Program-made: the position numbers and the translations under genes
Assembly (NCBI RefSeq): GCF_026914185.1
Contig: NC_070563.1
Coordinates: forward strand, 2,666,001-2,730,000
Direction of reading: 5' to 3'
From: Puccinia triticina
Taxonomy: Eukaryota > Basidiomycota > Pucciniomycetes > Pucciniales > Pucciniaceae
DNA: 64,000 bases
Shown here: piece after piece, positions 1-12,063 of the stretch
Layout of the letters: every line of letters starts with the position of its first letter
Position numbering within the stretch: position 1 is the stretch's first letter
Notes under the pieces: model-generated
Database searches by the model: none
Seen by the model: only the letters and a program-made list of their open reading frames with translations
What the model was told of the DNA's origin: nothing

Positions 1-2748
1 TTTGGACTCGGATGAGCGCTTGTAGGTTAGGCCGACGTGGCGCGTGCCGGCCAAGTACCGGAAGACTTGGACTGCCGCCTGGTAGTGTTTGATGCCTGTG
101 TTTTCCAGGTACTGCGACAGCTGGCTCACAGCAAGGGATATGTCGGGTCTAGTAAGGACGCTGAGGTAGTTGAGAGATCCTACCAGAGCGCGATAGTTGA
201 CTCCCAGCTTTCCGAATAAAGATATTTCATGTGCTGTGGCCTTTGTCATCTTCTCCCTTGGGTTTAACGGGCAAGAGGCTGGGTGTTCCGTGTCAAGGCC
301 GAATTCGGCTAGCTTGCGTTCGACGCATTGGGTTTGGTTGATTTGGAGACCATCGGAGAATCTCTGAATATTCATACCCAGGAGGAATTCGGCCTCCCCC
401 GGATACGTGATGTCAAATTCTTGCTCCATTTCCTTCCTGAAGACTTCGGGGTCCTTGCTGATGATTACTATGTCATCCACGTGTGCAAAGAGCCACGTGG
501 CCGGCCTTCCATTCAATTTCCGTCGCCAGAACACACAGGGATCGGACAAAGATATTTTGAATCCTAGAGTTTTGAGATAAGCTGTCAGGCGCTTGTACCA
601 GACCAGGGGGGCCTGTCTCAAGCCGTAAATCGCTTTATTGAGCTGGAGCACCGAGTTCGGGGGGCAGTTGTATCCCTGAGGGGGCAGGAGCGTCACCTTT
701 TCCTCAAGCGGGCATGTCAGAAAAGCGCTTCTGACGTCTAGCTGATGGATTTTGAGTCCGTTGTTGACCGCGAAAGATATGAGCAGTCGAAGAGATGCGG
801 CCTTGCCCGTTGGGGCGTAGATAGCATTGAAGTTTCGCCCGTGTATCTGGCGAAAACCCTGCGCGCAGATGCGCGCTTTGAACTCAATAACCTCATTGGA
901 GGCGCCGAGTTTACGCCTATATGCCCATGTTGCCGGGATAGGCTCGTCGTCTGCGAGGCGCTGTCGGATTATCCATACCTCGTGCTTTAGCATGTTGGCG
1001 ATCTCCTTCTGTTCTGCTGCCGTCCAATTCTCTCGGTCGGGACCGCGCATGGCTTGGTTGTGGGACTTTGGATCAACCTCGATTTCTATGTGGTACGCCT
1101 GCCGGAGGCGTTTTCCTTGGACAATGTTACTCTCATCGATGGCACTCGAGATCTCCTTCTCCGGGGGATTGGTCGTCCAGACGTATCTGCGACTTGCTGG
1201 TTTGGAGTTAACCGGTTCTGCCGAGGTTATAGCTTCCGTGGGATCTTCTGGGCTGGGCGAGTTGCTTGCTCGAAGGTTGTTGATGATTTCGCTGATGTCT
1301 TGCTCCTCCCTAACTAGGTCGTCCGCGGCGGCGACTCTATCAGATGGCAGCTCTAATGATTCTTCCTCGCCGAAGGGCAGCGGCTCCTCAGATGTGAAGG
1401 CAGGCAGTTTGTTGATGCCTACTGTGTTCAGTGACTTATGGAGGGCTGGGCAGGCGGGAAAGGTCGCCTCGTCGAAGTGTACATGTTTAGCCGTGACGAT
1501 GGATTTGTCTTCTAGCCGGAGAACCTTGTAAGATGAATAGTCGTTCGCGTATCCGAGGAGGATACCTTCCCATGAGATCGAAGAGAATTTTGAGTCTCTT
1601 TTTTGTTTAGGCTTGACGATCCATGCCCGGCATCCAAATGGCCGAAAGAAATCCATGTTGGGCTTGGTCTTGAACATCCTTTCGAGAGGACTTGTCTTCC
1701 CTTTTGATAACGAGGGGAGGCAGTTTGTAGTGGCCGTGGCGAGTTGAACCGCCTCGGCCCACCATTCCGGTGCGAGATTAGCTTGCATCATTAGACAACG
1801 AGTCATGTCAATGATCGTCCGGTTCGCCCTTTCGGCCATGCCGTTGTTCTGGGGTGTGTAAGCTGGTGCTTATACGTTATGCTGAACTCCCTCGCTTGTC
1901 AGGAATTCCCCAAGCGTTCCGTTCACGAATTCCCCTCCTCCATCTGAAATCAATTTCTTGAGTGAGTAGCCCGTTTGCTTCTCGAAGAAAATTTTGAAGT
2001 CAAGAATTGCCTTGGTGGCGTGGTTTTTCTCTTTGAGGATGCTCGTGTGTATGAGACCGGTGTGTTGATCCACAAGAGTCAGGAAATACCGAGCTCCTCC
2101 GTTGGTCGGAGGTGAGATCGGCCCGACTAGATCACCGTGAACAACGCTCAAGGGGGCGTTGGCGTCCTTGAACGAGCCGTTGCACGGAAGCCTAGTTAGC
2201 TTGCCTTGCATGCATGCGGAGCAGGCTTTTGATTTGGATAGATCGAGCTTGGTTGCTACCGCTTGCGCTATCCTACCGGAGCTGGCATGGCCCAGCCTAT
2301 TGTGCCATTTTTGATAGTCTGAGAGAAATGGTGCGACAATAGTGGCTAGCGTAATAGCGGGCTTAGGATTAGGGGTGACGCCGGTGATTTCTAGGAGATC
2401 GTTGGAGGTGTTGACTTTGAAAGGTCGGCTGTCGTCCAGTTTCACTACAAATGTGCCATTGGTCTCGCTGATTTCTGCCTTGTGCTTCATGAGCTGAACC
2501 ATAGAGATAAGATTTCTAGATAGATTCGGTACGAACAGCGCCTCGGGGAGCGTCAATACATCGCCGGATGGTAGATGCAGCGGGGCGGTTCCGCGGGCGA
2601 TAGCTGTGAGCTCTGATTTTCCGCTTCCCGTGACGATGCCAATGTGTACTGGTGACCTCTCGGTAAAGTAGGATAGGGAGTTGAGCATGTGATTGCTCGC
2701 TCCCGAATCTAGAATGGTCGACAATTGCGCTACTCCGTGAGTAGTGTT
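1..2748 (-). pseudogene. Copia F protease-integrase-reverse transcriptase (broken, partial)
   Basis: Reads leftwards from the gag end. The aspartic protease motif LDSGASNHM is followed by the GAG-pre-integrase motif WHNRLGHASSGR and CSACMQGK, then the integrase core with GDLVGPI and SDGGGEF. A TAA at 1870-1872 interrupts the integrase; beyond it the same frame stays open to base 1 with PQNNGMAERAN, the RT region (WAYRRKLG, QLDVRSAFL, FAHVDDIVI with the copia V-D-D) and the start of RNase H (VGSLNYLS, TRPDI). Family knowledge: this polyprotein copies element RNA and integrates the cDNA. The stop between gag and protease (TAA at 2749-2751) corresponds to TAC in copia A at the same place. Probably a dead but young copy. 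Confidence 0.88.
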
Positions 2749-3714
2749 TTAGGTGAAAGAGGGTTTGACTATGGTGGTATGATGAACCTCCTTGTCCTTG
2801 TCGTCAGCTTCCGTGAGGTATGCGGTGCGCTGCTTCTTCTGGGGGCGATCCTGTGCAACAAGGGGTTTGTCCGGAGGCCGTGTTAGTGGATGTATGGTCC
2901 AGCAGTTTGCCTCATCGTGAGTTGTGGCTCTTGGATTGTGTTTGCCTCCGCTGCATCGGAAGCTGGTGGCGCCTGGGTTGTGTCCGCCGCCCCTCTTCTG
3001 TCTTTGAGCTGGGCCGGTGGCTAGGGCTGTGGCGGCCTGATCTGGGTCCTCGACAAATTTTCTCTTGGTGGCGGTCTCGTGTTGGCCTATGTCTTGGAGC
3101 TTTGCAATTATCTCCTTGGGCTTGGCCAGGGCTTTGAGATCGGCAAACAAAGCCTGCATCAGCATGGGGCGCCTTTTAGTGATTTTCCCTACTATGCCGC
3201 ACCCAACGAGTTTGTCTGGGACCTTGAGTCCGAGTGAGCTGAATTCCGCAAGACTCTCTTCCATTTCAACAATGTATGAGTTTAAGTCTTTGTCATACTG
3301 AATATCAAGCCACTTGTTCCAAACTTGGAACACCGAGAGTTGTGAGTCGGAAGCATAGATGGTTTTGATGTCGTTCCAGATGGTGTAGGGTTCTTGCTCG
3401 TTCTCATCGTTTATGACACTAGTAAAGATTGCGTTCGAGATCGCTTCGCTTAGTATGCTGCAGGTCCGCAGAGCGCCTTGTAGCTCATCATCATCTGGTT
3501 CTTTGGGTAGCAGGTCCTTGATGTACGTCTCCAGGTGGCAAGGACGCAAGTGCATCTTAATTTTCCGCTCCCAGAGAGGAAAGTTGGTCCCGTCGAATTT
3601 AGGGACGTTGATGTGATCCTTGTCTGGGCTGTATGCGTTGCTCTTTGATGGTATTGGAGTCCGCACAGTGCCGCTGCTAGCGCTAGAGGAACCTTGCGTT
3701 CTAGTGTTGGCCAT
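2749..3714 (-). CDS. Copia F Gag (UBN2-like)
   Basis: ATG at 3714, 321 residues. The N terminus MANTRTQ is followed by the gag motif VPKFDGTNFPLWERKIKMHL, typical of copia gag proteins of the UBN2/DUF4219 type, which form the virus-like particle. No clear CCHC knuckle is present; the basic stretch near residues 235-270 has only scattered Cys and His (FRCSGGKHN..H..ANCWTIH), which may be a degenerate one. The frame ends at a TAA directly followed in the same frame by the protease, so in an intact relative this would be a single Gag-Pol frame. A near-identical gag is present in copia A (36523 onward), which confirms the start. Confidence 0.85.
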   Translation of the reverse strand: MANTRTQGSSSASSGTVRTPIPSKSNAYSPDKDHINVPKFDGTNFPLWERKIKMHLRPCHLETYIKDLLPKEPDDDELQGALRTCSILSEAISNAIFTSVINDENEQEPYTIWNDIKTIYASDSQLSVFQVWNKWLDIQYDKDLNSYIVEMEESLAEFSSLGLKVPDKLVGCGIVGKITKRRPMLMQALFADLKALAKPKEIIAKLQDIGQHETATKRKFVEDPDQAATALATGPAQRQKRGGGHNPGATSFRCSGGKHNPRATTHDEANCWTIHPLTRPPDKPLVAQDRPQKKQRTAYLTEADDKDKEVHHTTIVKPSFT

Positions 3715-3752
3715 CTCGTCCTGCTTTCAGCTGCTTCTCGAGGTGGTTGGTT

Positions 3753-3775
3753 TGAGCGAGTCAAGACTGTAAATC
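3753..3775 (-). promoter_or_regulatory. Copia F primer-binding site, half-tRNA-Tyr type
   Basis: Directly after the LTR the minus strand reads GATTTACAGTC, the complement of GACTGTAAATC, which is the anticodon stem-loop of a tRNA with anticodon GTA (Tyr). Copia elements are known to prime from an internally cleaved tRNA half; the match to a Tyr anticodon loop is my reading of the sequence. Copia A has the same site at 36462. Confidence 0.6.
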
Positions 3776-4555
3776 TAAAAGATTTCAAGCAACTGAAATA
3801 TTTGTTTCTTTATTTAATCACGTGTAACTACAACTTTGATTTAAACAAATAGTAAGAAATACAAATAAAAGCTTTACCTGAAAGCAGCACGAGTGGGTGC
3901 TTGGTTTTGGTATGGAGTTGTTCTGTTGCTGAGCTTAGCGTAAGGGGATCTGTGAGGGTTAACGGTGAGTCTACACAAAGCGCCTCCGTTAGCTACCTTC
4001 CTCTTTGCGCCTATTGCTTTTCTGTTCTTTGGTCTAAGCTTGTTGCGCTTACCGAATCAGGTACTAGTCAAATTAGTATCCTAGATTTATCCTGTCTATG
4101 TCGGTGCGCTGTTTCTGTGTCTGCTTGTCAAACACGGTTTGAGACAAGTTAGCTGGTCTATCTCTTCCGGGTCTAAGGAATGAGACTACTCACCACGAGT
4201 GGTGCTATCGGCAATCCTAGCGAGTAGGGATGCTTTTGTCTTCAAGCTGATACGGTCTGCAAGAGTTCTGCGAGTGTAGTGTTGGTTAGCTTGGTATAAG
4301 CTTCAACTCTAACTCTGCTCGGGTACGTACTCAGTTGAGTCTAATCTTCCTTGTTCCCGTACGGTTTCCGTTAAGGTTGCTGTGTCTGCAGAGTGAGCGA
4401 GCGGGGCTTGTCAGCTGAGAGAGTTGGGTTAGGGTTCTGGGCTGGACTGCAGAGGGGGGCTTACCTCTTTGTGAAGCTGGGGTTTCTGGGTTTATGTCTA
4501 GCCGCGCTAGCTTCCTTTTGGGTTGCTGCGGGTGGTCTGATCCTGGATTCCTACA
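3776..4555 (-). repeat. Copia F 5' LTR (780 bp)
   Basis: On the minus strand it starts TGTAGGAATCCAGG at 4555 and ends at 3776 just before the primer-binding site. It is homologous to the copia A LTR at 35694-36461, sharing for example the GCGCGGCTAGAC and AGAGGTAAGCCCCC blocks. The minus-strand flank upstream, GATAT (4560-4556), would be the target duplication; its partner lies outside the window. Confidence 0.75.
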
Positions 4556-4874
4556 ATATCCGGGCAATTTCCCCAGTCGGCGTCCGAGAAGGCTTTCAGT
4601 TCAAAAGTGTCTGATCTTTTGAAAGTCAGTCCTACGTGCCTAGTTCCCGAGAGGTATCGAAAGACTTGCACGGCTGCCTGGTAGTGTTTTATGCCCGGGT
4701 TTTCTAGGTGCTGAGATAGCTGACTGACTGCGAACAAAATGTCCGGCCTTGTAAGGATACTGAGGTAGTTCAGTGAGCCAACTAGTCCTTGGTAATTAAC
4801 TTCAAGTTTCTTGAAGGTTTGGATTTCGTGCGCTGTTGCTTTTGATAGGCGCTCCCTCGGGTTCAGCGGGCAAG
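4556..4874 (-). pseudogene. Copia D RNase H segment (left fragment)
   Basis: The minus frame shows copia RT/RNase H linker motifs: LVGSLNYLSILTRPDI, FAVSQLSQHLENPG, VFRYLSGTRHVGL and DADWGNCPD. It stops at 4556 where the copia F LTR begins, and on the other side at 4874 where the hAT element begins; the preceding part of the same frame resumes at 8634 beyond the hAT. It is therefore one continuous Pol frame split by two insertions. Confidence 0.85.
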
Positions 4875-4885
4875 TAGAGATCGCC

Positions 4886-5036
4886 AGTGGGTACCCGTTT
4901 GGCGGTACCCGCACCCGTGGGCGGGTACCCGCCACTGCCCTTTGAGTACCCGTCCGCGGGTGCCGTGTACGGGTCCGGGTATGCAATTTGGGCTGGAAAA
5001 TCACCGGGTACCCGGGTACCAAACAGGTACCCGCCA
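4886..5036. repeat. hAT left subterminal repeat array
   Basis: About 150 bp packed with GGTACCCG / CGGGTACC motifs in both orientations next to the left inverted repeat. In hAT elements such subterminal motifs are transposase binding sites; here the motif is seen and the binding is inferred. Confidence 0.7.
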
Positions 5037-5217
5037 TTGTCAGCCTGAGTTGTGCAGGTCTTGGGACTGCGCCGGGGCAAAGCGCACCTCAGGGCTTGGT
5101 TCAAGCACTGAGAGCCTGAGACATCTCACCACCAACCCCCCGGCCCGGTCCAGGTAACCTGACTCCCAGCCCTCCCAGCCTGAGCCCACCACCACTGCTA
5201 TCCGCCCGACCACTACA

Positions 5218-8200
5218 ATGAAACAAACCAGGAAGCGACCACGCCGACGTTCACCTTCAAAGTCACCTTCTCTGCAGGTGTCATCAAATTCTAGGAATAA
5301 ATCAACAACAGAATCTCAAGAAAACACCAAAGAAATCAGAGTTATTGACTCAGACAATGACTCTATCAACCCCACCGCGGTCAAGTCACAAGCCACTCCA
5401 AACAGCAACCCTAATTCCAGTGGCCATTGGGAGCTCACCGACGAGGAGGTGCTTTGTAAGATTGTTTCTGATCCGTTCCGTCCGCTCACTATTCCAAACT
5501 GAAATCCTCCCTCATAGTTCGAGCGCAGAAAATGGCCTCAAATGGCATCAGCGCAGCTTATTCCAGCTATCACCCACCAGAACTCTCACATCAACTCGAC
5601 AAAAAAGGACGGCGCATGATTGCATCTCCATGCAAGATGTGAGACTGCCTAATACCCAGCCACCCAAACATTTTTGCTGACCAATATTCCTGAACTTGAA
5701 TCAGGTGCAGCACAAAATTCCACCGGCCGATGGGTGATTCGTCTTGCAGCAATTTATTGAAACACGTGGCAGGATGTATCAACAAGCAGCGTGAGACCAA
5801 TAGCAACCGAAAGCTGGCCAGTCTTGGTGTAAACGGAACGGGTGATATAGACCTAAAAGAGGTGAAATGCACCCTTGATCCCTTTGATTATTTTTGATCA
5901 TCATTCTAATTTACTTTGGATTGTCCAGGTAAACCAACTCTGCGCGATTTGGTGTGCTGAGTCAGCACGGCCCTTTTCCGCTTTGTGTGACGAATCCCAC
6001 AAGCGCATCCTTCATCCAATCATTGTTAAACACTTGCCTTCGGCAAAGGTAGTTTCCCGATTGATTCACATGCTCTATACTGCTATTCAAGACAACTACC
6101 GGGAGGTTTTACAGGTGTATTTTTTTTTTGCTCTTGATTTCTCTTACAATATTCTCGAATACTGACTTGCTACTATATTTAATTTATGTACTTGTATAGA
6201 AACACACCGGTGCCATGTACCTTGGGGCTGATGCATGGCAGTCGCCCAACGGTCATGATATCCTTGGCGTTGTGATTTATCGATTGATCGAGGACGGCAG
6301 TGGAAAAATTGAGCTGGAGGCTATGCCTCTCGATTTTGTCCAGCTTGCTAAGAGTCACACTGGCGAGTATCTGGCGGAAACTTTGCGTTTGGTTGTGGAA
6401 AAATTTGATGTTCAACATAAAGTAGGATTGATCGAGTATATTCCACATCTCCTTGAACATTTAAGATGCTGATCTCTCATGTCATCTATCAGATTTGCGG
6501 CATTGTTACAGACAATGCCTCAAACAACATGTCCATGGTGGCCGAGATGAAAAAATTCAAATGGCACCAATTCAAAGGCGACTTGCAGTGGATCAGGTGT
6601 TATGCACATATCCTGAATTTGATTGCACGTTCAATATTGAAAAAATTTTGTAATTTGAAGAAGAACACCGGAGGCGATGAGGATTCAGCTGAAGAAACCA
6701 AGTCCGAAGATGAGGAACCTGAGATTCTGATCCGTAGGTAAGTGCAGGTCAAACATTTTATCAAGTAGCTCGGTTTCTTATTTTTTCAATTCCCACCTAG
6801 ATACGATGAAGATACATCCATCGATGAATACAAATATACTGCTGACGGCCAAAGCAACACTTCAGAACAATATGATGCTGATGATGAGGTTTGCGAGGCT
6901 GAATTATCAATGCAGGACATCCAGGATCTAAGTGATGAGGATGAAGATGAGGATCTTTACACCTCGGCTTCATGCAAACAAACTTTGGCGAAGGTATTTC
7001 CATTCCTCCCTGCCCCCCTTGGTTAATTTTTAGCACTGAGACATTTCTTCCTCCTAGTTTCGCGCTATCGCTTGCAAACTTCGCAAATCACCAAATTCGA
7101 AGGCCGAGTTCGTGGAAATATGCGGCGAAATGAATTGTGATAAGCCCCATAACGTCGAGAGAGATGTCTCCACACGATGGAACTCCACTTATGTCCAGCT
7201 TCAGGGAGTCATTCGATGTGAGAAAGCCATGTGTGTACATTCCTACATATTCTGTCCTCTAATAGCAAGTACTGACAATTTTTTGAGTGGCAGTATTCAA
7301 TGGAAGAAGGACAAAAAATATGGGCTAGCTCGGCAATATCATATCAACAAGACTGATATCAATTTGGCACGGGACTTGGTTTCCCTACTCGAGTTGTTCT
7401 ATGAACAAACTCTTCAGGTATCTACTCTTGGATCGGCTCGCTTAACTCACGTCATCGTCTTCATAGACGAGATCACCGAGCATCTTTCAAATGCAATCAA
7501 AGGAGAAGGCCACAGATACCCACCTGTGCTGCGAAATGCCTGCCGAGTTGGTCTTTGTCTGACCAACAAGTATTACACACTCACTGACTGCTCGCCTCTA
7601 TATCGGATTGCCATGGGTATGTTTCTTGTTCCATCAATTCCGGAGAAAAACAAATGACTAAATTTCTTTTGATCAGTACTACACCCATTGTTCAAAGACA
7701 AGTACTTCCAGATTGCAGGTTGGGAAAAGGAATGGATCATTGAAGCCATTCGGCTCACACGCGAAATGTTTGATTTGTTTTACAAGCCTCAAATAGAACC
7801 TCCGGTTTCCAGTCAACCAACCAGCTTGGGAAAGGTGAGCTTTTTTTTAATACATACGTCCTTTTGCATCTTAATTGGCTGACAATAGATCATTTCAGCA
7901 CAAGACGGGCAATATTGCACAGCTTGCGATTGCTGCCCAAACAAACCAATCTTCAATCGATCCGATTGACGTCTGGCTAGCTTCTGGCCTGGTACTAGAC
8001 GATGGCTCCCCTATAAATGCGCTCAAGTGGTGGATTCAACAAAAAAACGCTGCTAATTTGCATGGAGGACTAGTACAAATGGCTCTCAATGTCCTGAGTT
8101 GCCCAGGTGAGAATGCACAGTATAATCATTAGAATCTTGCAAATTAGATTGTTTAGCTGATTTTCTGACGTTGCAATCTAGCTACCTCAGTCGATGTCGA

Positions 8201-8396
8201 GCGTGCTTTTTCATTTGGACGCGACTATGTGTCAGAAAAGCGACACCGTCTCAACCCAATATCTATCACTAGGGGAATGGCGGTTTCTTTTTACTCAAAA
8301 AATAACTTGATCCAACCCGGTCTCCTCAAAAAGTGGAAGGTTGGTCTCCAGGAGGAAAAAAAGAAAAATTTTAAGGGCAAAGGGAAAGAAAAGTGA
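5218..8396 (+). CDS. hAT transposase (multi-exon, BED zinc finger and hATC domain)
   Basis: ATG at 5218 opens a basic, Ser-rich N terminus ending in DEEVLCKI. A BED-type zinc finger follows, assembled across an intron at 5639-5704 (CKMCS...H...C, with LLKHVAGC at about 5750). The RNase H-like core shows DAWQSPNGHDILG (first Asp, ~6230), ITDNASN... (second Asp, ~6500) and WNSTY (~7180). The end has the hAT dimerisation motif (ATSVDVERAFSFGR, SEKRHRLNP; ~8180-8250) and a TGA at 8394. Reading needs about seven short introns, and some junctions are unclear (around 5463-5520, for example). The enzyme cuts and pastes the element in the nucleus. I see no certain nonsense codon inside the conserved blocks, so it may be intact; exon borders are inferred. 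Confidence 0.82.
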
Positions 8397-8490
8397 TACT
8401 TTATGTATAAATTTCTTTTCATTTTTTTTACTATTGAATGATAGGAATGAACACAACAAGAATCTTTGAAATTATGGTGAAAATTTGGAG

Positions 8491-8622
8491 GCGGGTACCC
8501 GCGGTACCCGCCTCAAGTACCGCCGGTACCCGTCGGCGGGTGCCGTGTCCGGGTCCGGGTGTCCAATATTGGACAGATTTGTAGCAGGTACCCGCACCCG
8601 TCGCGGGTACCCGTACCCGTTT
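8491..8622. repeat. hAT right subterminal repeat array
   Basis: Dense GGTACCCG / CGGGTACC motifs mirror the left array. The block GCGGGTGCCGTGT and its surroundings occur in both arrays. Confidence 0.7.
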
Positions 8623-8633
8623 GGCCATCTCTA

Positions 8634-10218
8634 GCGGGCAAGAGGCCGGGTGCTCCTTGACCAGACCAAATTCGACTAGTTTTTGCTCAACATATTGGGT
8701 TTGATAGATCTGGAGACCGTCTTTGAAGCGTTCAATGTTCATCCCCAGGAGGAACTCAGCTTCTCCCGGGTATTTTATAACAAATTCTCTTTCCATTTCC
8801 TTCCTGAAGTACTCCGGGTTGTGGCTGATGATCACGATATCATCGACGTGTGCGAAGAGCCATGTGGCGGGCCGGCTGTTTTGTCCTTGCCTCCAAAATA
8901 CACAAGGGTCTGAAATTGAAATATTGAAGTTGGTAGATTTGAGGTATGCGGTCAGCCTCTTGTACCATACTAGCGGCGCTTTCCGGAGGCCATAGATTGC
9001 CTTCTTTAGCTGCAGCACCAAGTTCAGGGGGCAATTGCCTTGCGGTGGTAGAAGGGTGACTGTCTCCTCGAGTGGGCAAGTCAGGAAAGCACTCCTGACG
9101 TCCAGTTGATGTATCTTCATTCCAGTGTTTACTGCGAAGGATATGAGGAGCCGGAGGGAGGCGGCTTTACCTGTCGGAGCGTATATGACGTTGAAATGTT
9201 GTCCATAGATCTACCGAAATCCTTGCGCGCAAATCCGCGCTTTGAATTCAATCACTTCGTTGAGCGGGCCCAGCTTCCTTTGGTAGGCCCACGTTGATGG
9301 AATGGGCTCGTCGGAGGTTGTCCTGGCGCCGACAATCCAGACCTGATGCTTGAGCATGTTCTCTATTTCTTTCTGCTCCGCAAGAGTCCAGTTTACTCGG
9401 TCCTTCCCGGTCATGGCTTGTTGATGTGTCTTCGGGTCAATTTTGATTTCTACTAGGAAAGCCTGCCTTGTGCGCTTGCCTGAGACTATGTTGGACTCGT
9501 CGATGCCGCTGGAAATTTCCTTTGACGGCGGCGCTGTTGTCCATGCGTACCGGCGCCCGCTTGGTGGCACGGGAGGCTGGGTTTGTTGGTCTATAGGATC
9601 TGGTGGATTTGCTAATGGTGGAGAGGTCGATCTTCGTGGAGAGGTTGATCTTCTGAGGTCCTCCAGGATGCTGGAGATGTGCCGCTCCTCCTCCTCGAGG
9701 TCTTTGTCCTGTTCGTTCGCGACAGCCGCAGCTCCAGGTTCTTTGTTGCCGGATTTGTCGTTGCTGAATGGCATAGGGTCCTGAGCTTTGAAGTCTGGCA
9801 TCTTGCTTGATCCCAGATGCGTGTAAATTTTGTTGATTGCTGGGCATTGAGGAAAATGCATCTCGTCAAAATGCACGTGCTTGACCGTAACGATTGCCTT
9901 GTCTTCAAAGCGGAGCACCTTGTATGACGAGTAGTCGTTTTTGTAGCCTAGAAGGGCTCCCTCCCATGAGATCGCAGAGAACTTAGTTTCTCGTTTTGGC
10001 TTCGGCTTTACAATCCAGACCCTGCAGCCAAACGTTTGAAAAAAGTTGATGTTTGGTTTTAGCTTAAACAACAGTTCGAGCGGGGAGGATTTGCTCTTTG
10101 CGAGGGACGGGAGACAATTGGTTGTGGATGTGGCCGTCTGAACTGCTTCCGCCCACCACTCGGGTGCCATGTTTGCTAGCATCATCAGGCATCTTGTCAT
10201 ATCAATGATGGTTCTGTT
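8634..10218 (-). pseudogene. Copia D integrase C-terminus and reverse transcriptase (right fragment)
   Basis: The minus frame begins mid-integrase (NRTIIDMTRC, EWWAEAVQTA) and continues with LLGYKNDYSSYKVLRF, a Pro/Ser-rich linker and the RT (STWAYQRKLG, IHQLDVRSAFL, LFAHVDDIVIIS, FLLGMNIERF), reaching the hAT insertion at 8634. A stop interrupts the frame near 9210 in the stretch corresponding to the RT start. The integrase N-terminal half, protease and gag are missing: at 10219 the sequence changes abruptly to satellite repeat. Same family as copia F, more decayed. Confidence 0.87.
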
Positions 10219-12063
10219 CTGTAGCTGCCACATTTTGGGATTTTCATGGTCAAGAGCCGACCCAAATTACTCTCTCAACATCCCTCATTATAATGGTATC
10301 AATAGCATGAAATTATTCCCATTGCGGTTTGAGGTAAAGTGGCAAAAACACCAAAAGATACCCAATTAGGCAATATCTTGAGACTAATCAGACTATAGCA
10401 GCTCCTTTGGGGCATTTACATGCATGAAAGCTATACCAAAATAATCTTTGCAAATGGATGAATATTCTGGTCCCAATATCATGAAATAATCAACATTTCT
10501 GGTTGAGATATAGTGGCAGAAACACAAAGAAAACCCCAATTTGGTAATCTTTTGAGACTCATGAGACTCTAGCTGCCTCATTTTGGGATTTTCATGGTCA
10601 AGAGCTGATAGCTGCGTCATTTTGGGATTTTCATGGTCAAGAGCTGACCAAAATTAACATCTCAACATGTCTTATCATAATGGTATCAAGATCATGAAAT
10701 CATTTGCATTGCGGGTTGAGATACAGTAGCAGAAACCCCAGAAGGTACCCAATTAGGCAATATTTTGAGACTAATCAGACTATAGCATCTCCTTTTGGGC
10801 ACTTCCATACATGAAAGCTAAACCAAAATAATTTTTCGAAATGAATGAACATTTTGGTACCAATATCATGAAATAATCACCATTCCCGGTTGAGATATGG
10901 TGGCAGAAACAGAAAGAAAAGCCCAATTTGGTGATATTTTGAGACTCATGAGACTGTAGCTGCCGCATTTTGGGATTTTCATGGTCAAGAGCTGACCCAA
11001 ATTAATCTCTCAATATGTCTTATCATAATGGTATCAATATCATGAAGTCATTCCCATTGCGGGTTGAGATACAGTGGCAGAAACACCAAAAAACACCCAA
11101 TTAGGCAATACTTTGAGACTAATCAGACTATAGCAGCTCCTTTGGGGCATTTCCATACATGAAAGCTATACCAAAATAATCTTTGGAAATGGATGAATAT
11201 TCTGGTACCCATATCATGAAATAAGCACCATTCCCGGTTGAGATATGGTGGCAGAAACAGAAAGAAAAGCCCAATTTGGTGATATTTTGAGACTCATGAG
11301 AATTTAGCTGCCACATTTTGAGTTTTTCATGGTCAAGAGCTGACCCAAAGTAACCTCTCAACATGTCTTATCATAATGGTAGAAATATCATGAAATCATT
11401 TGAATTGTGGGTTGAGATACAGTGGCAGAAACACCAAAAAATACCCAATTAGGCAATATTTTGAGACTAATCAGACTATAGCAGCTCTTTTTGGGCATTC
11501 CCATACATGAAAGCTATACCAAAATAATCTTTGGAGATGGAGGAATATTCTGGTCCCAATATCATGAAATAATCACCATTCCCGGTTGAGATATAGTGGC
11601 AGAAACAGAAAGAAAAGCCCAATTTGGTGATATTTTGAGACTCATGAGACTTTAAGCTGCCACATTTTGGCATTTTCATGGTCAAGAGCTGACCCAAATT
11701 AATATATCAACATCTGTTAACATAATAGTATCAATATCATGAAATAAATGTTAGCCCTGCTTCAGATACAGTGGCAGAAACACCGAAAAAACACCCAATT
11801 AGGCAATATTTTGATATTAATCAGACTTTAGCCGCTCCTTTTTGGGATTTTAATCCATGAAAGCTACATCAAAATAATCTTTGCAAATGGATGAACATTC
11901 TGGTACAAATATCATGGAATAATCAACATTCCTGGTTAAGATATAATTGCAGAAACACAAAAAATGAGGCAATAGTTCCTGACTGATTAAATGGGGCTGC
12001 TACATGGGGAGTTTTTCATTGGAATAAAGCCTTCCTAAATTAATCTTTCAAAATTTCCCATCA
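10219..12063. repeat. 348-bp tandem satellite array (about five units)
   Basis: The block CATTTTGGGATTTTCATGG recurs near 10225, 10575, 10617, 10965, 11313 and 11661 with small changes, a period of 348 bp. Each unit consists of two related half-units of about 174 bp (ATCATGAAATAATCACC... and ATCATGAAATCATTCCC..., each followed by GGTTGAGATA and GGCAGAAACA). A 42-bp internal duplication is at 10571-10652. The last unit decays towards 12063. Small minus frames repeated in each unit are by-products. Confidence 0.88.

Larger units (their letters stand above)
1..4555 (-). mobile_element. Ty1/copia retrotransposon F, 5' part (runs off left edge)
   Basis: Minus-strand copia element with 5' LTR (3776-4555), gag, protease, integrase and reverse transcriptase in order, cut by the window edge inside the RT/RNase H region. 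It lies inside an older copia (D): the D RNase H frame breaks exactly where the F LTR begins with TG at 4555. F and D are clearly one family, since their integrase and RT segments are alike. F carries two in-frame TAA codons (2749-2751 and 1870-1872), so this copy is unlikely to make full Pol. Confidence 0.9.
4875..8633 (+). mobile_element. hAT-family DNA transposon, 3.76 kb
   Basis: The element is flanked by the direct repeat GCGGGCAAG (4866-4874 and 8634-8642), consistent with the 8-bp hAT duplication plus one chance base. The terminal inverted repeats are TAGAGATCGCCA and, at the other end, TAGAGATGGCCA on the opposite strand. Both ends carry dense GGGTACCCG-type subterminal repeats. The interior encodes a multi-exon hAT transposase on the plus strand. 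It is inserted in the Pol region of copia D, whose frame continues on both sides. Confidence 0.9.

Noticed and set aside
10393..11697. Series of similar 60-78 codon minus frames
   Set aside because: They recur with the 348-bp satellite period and differ by stops and starts; there is no sign of coding constraint beyond the repeat itself.
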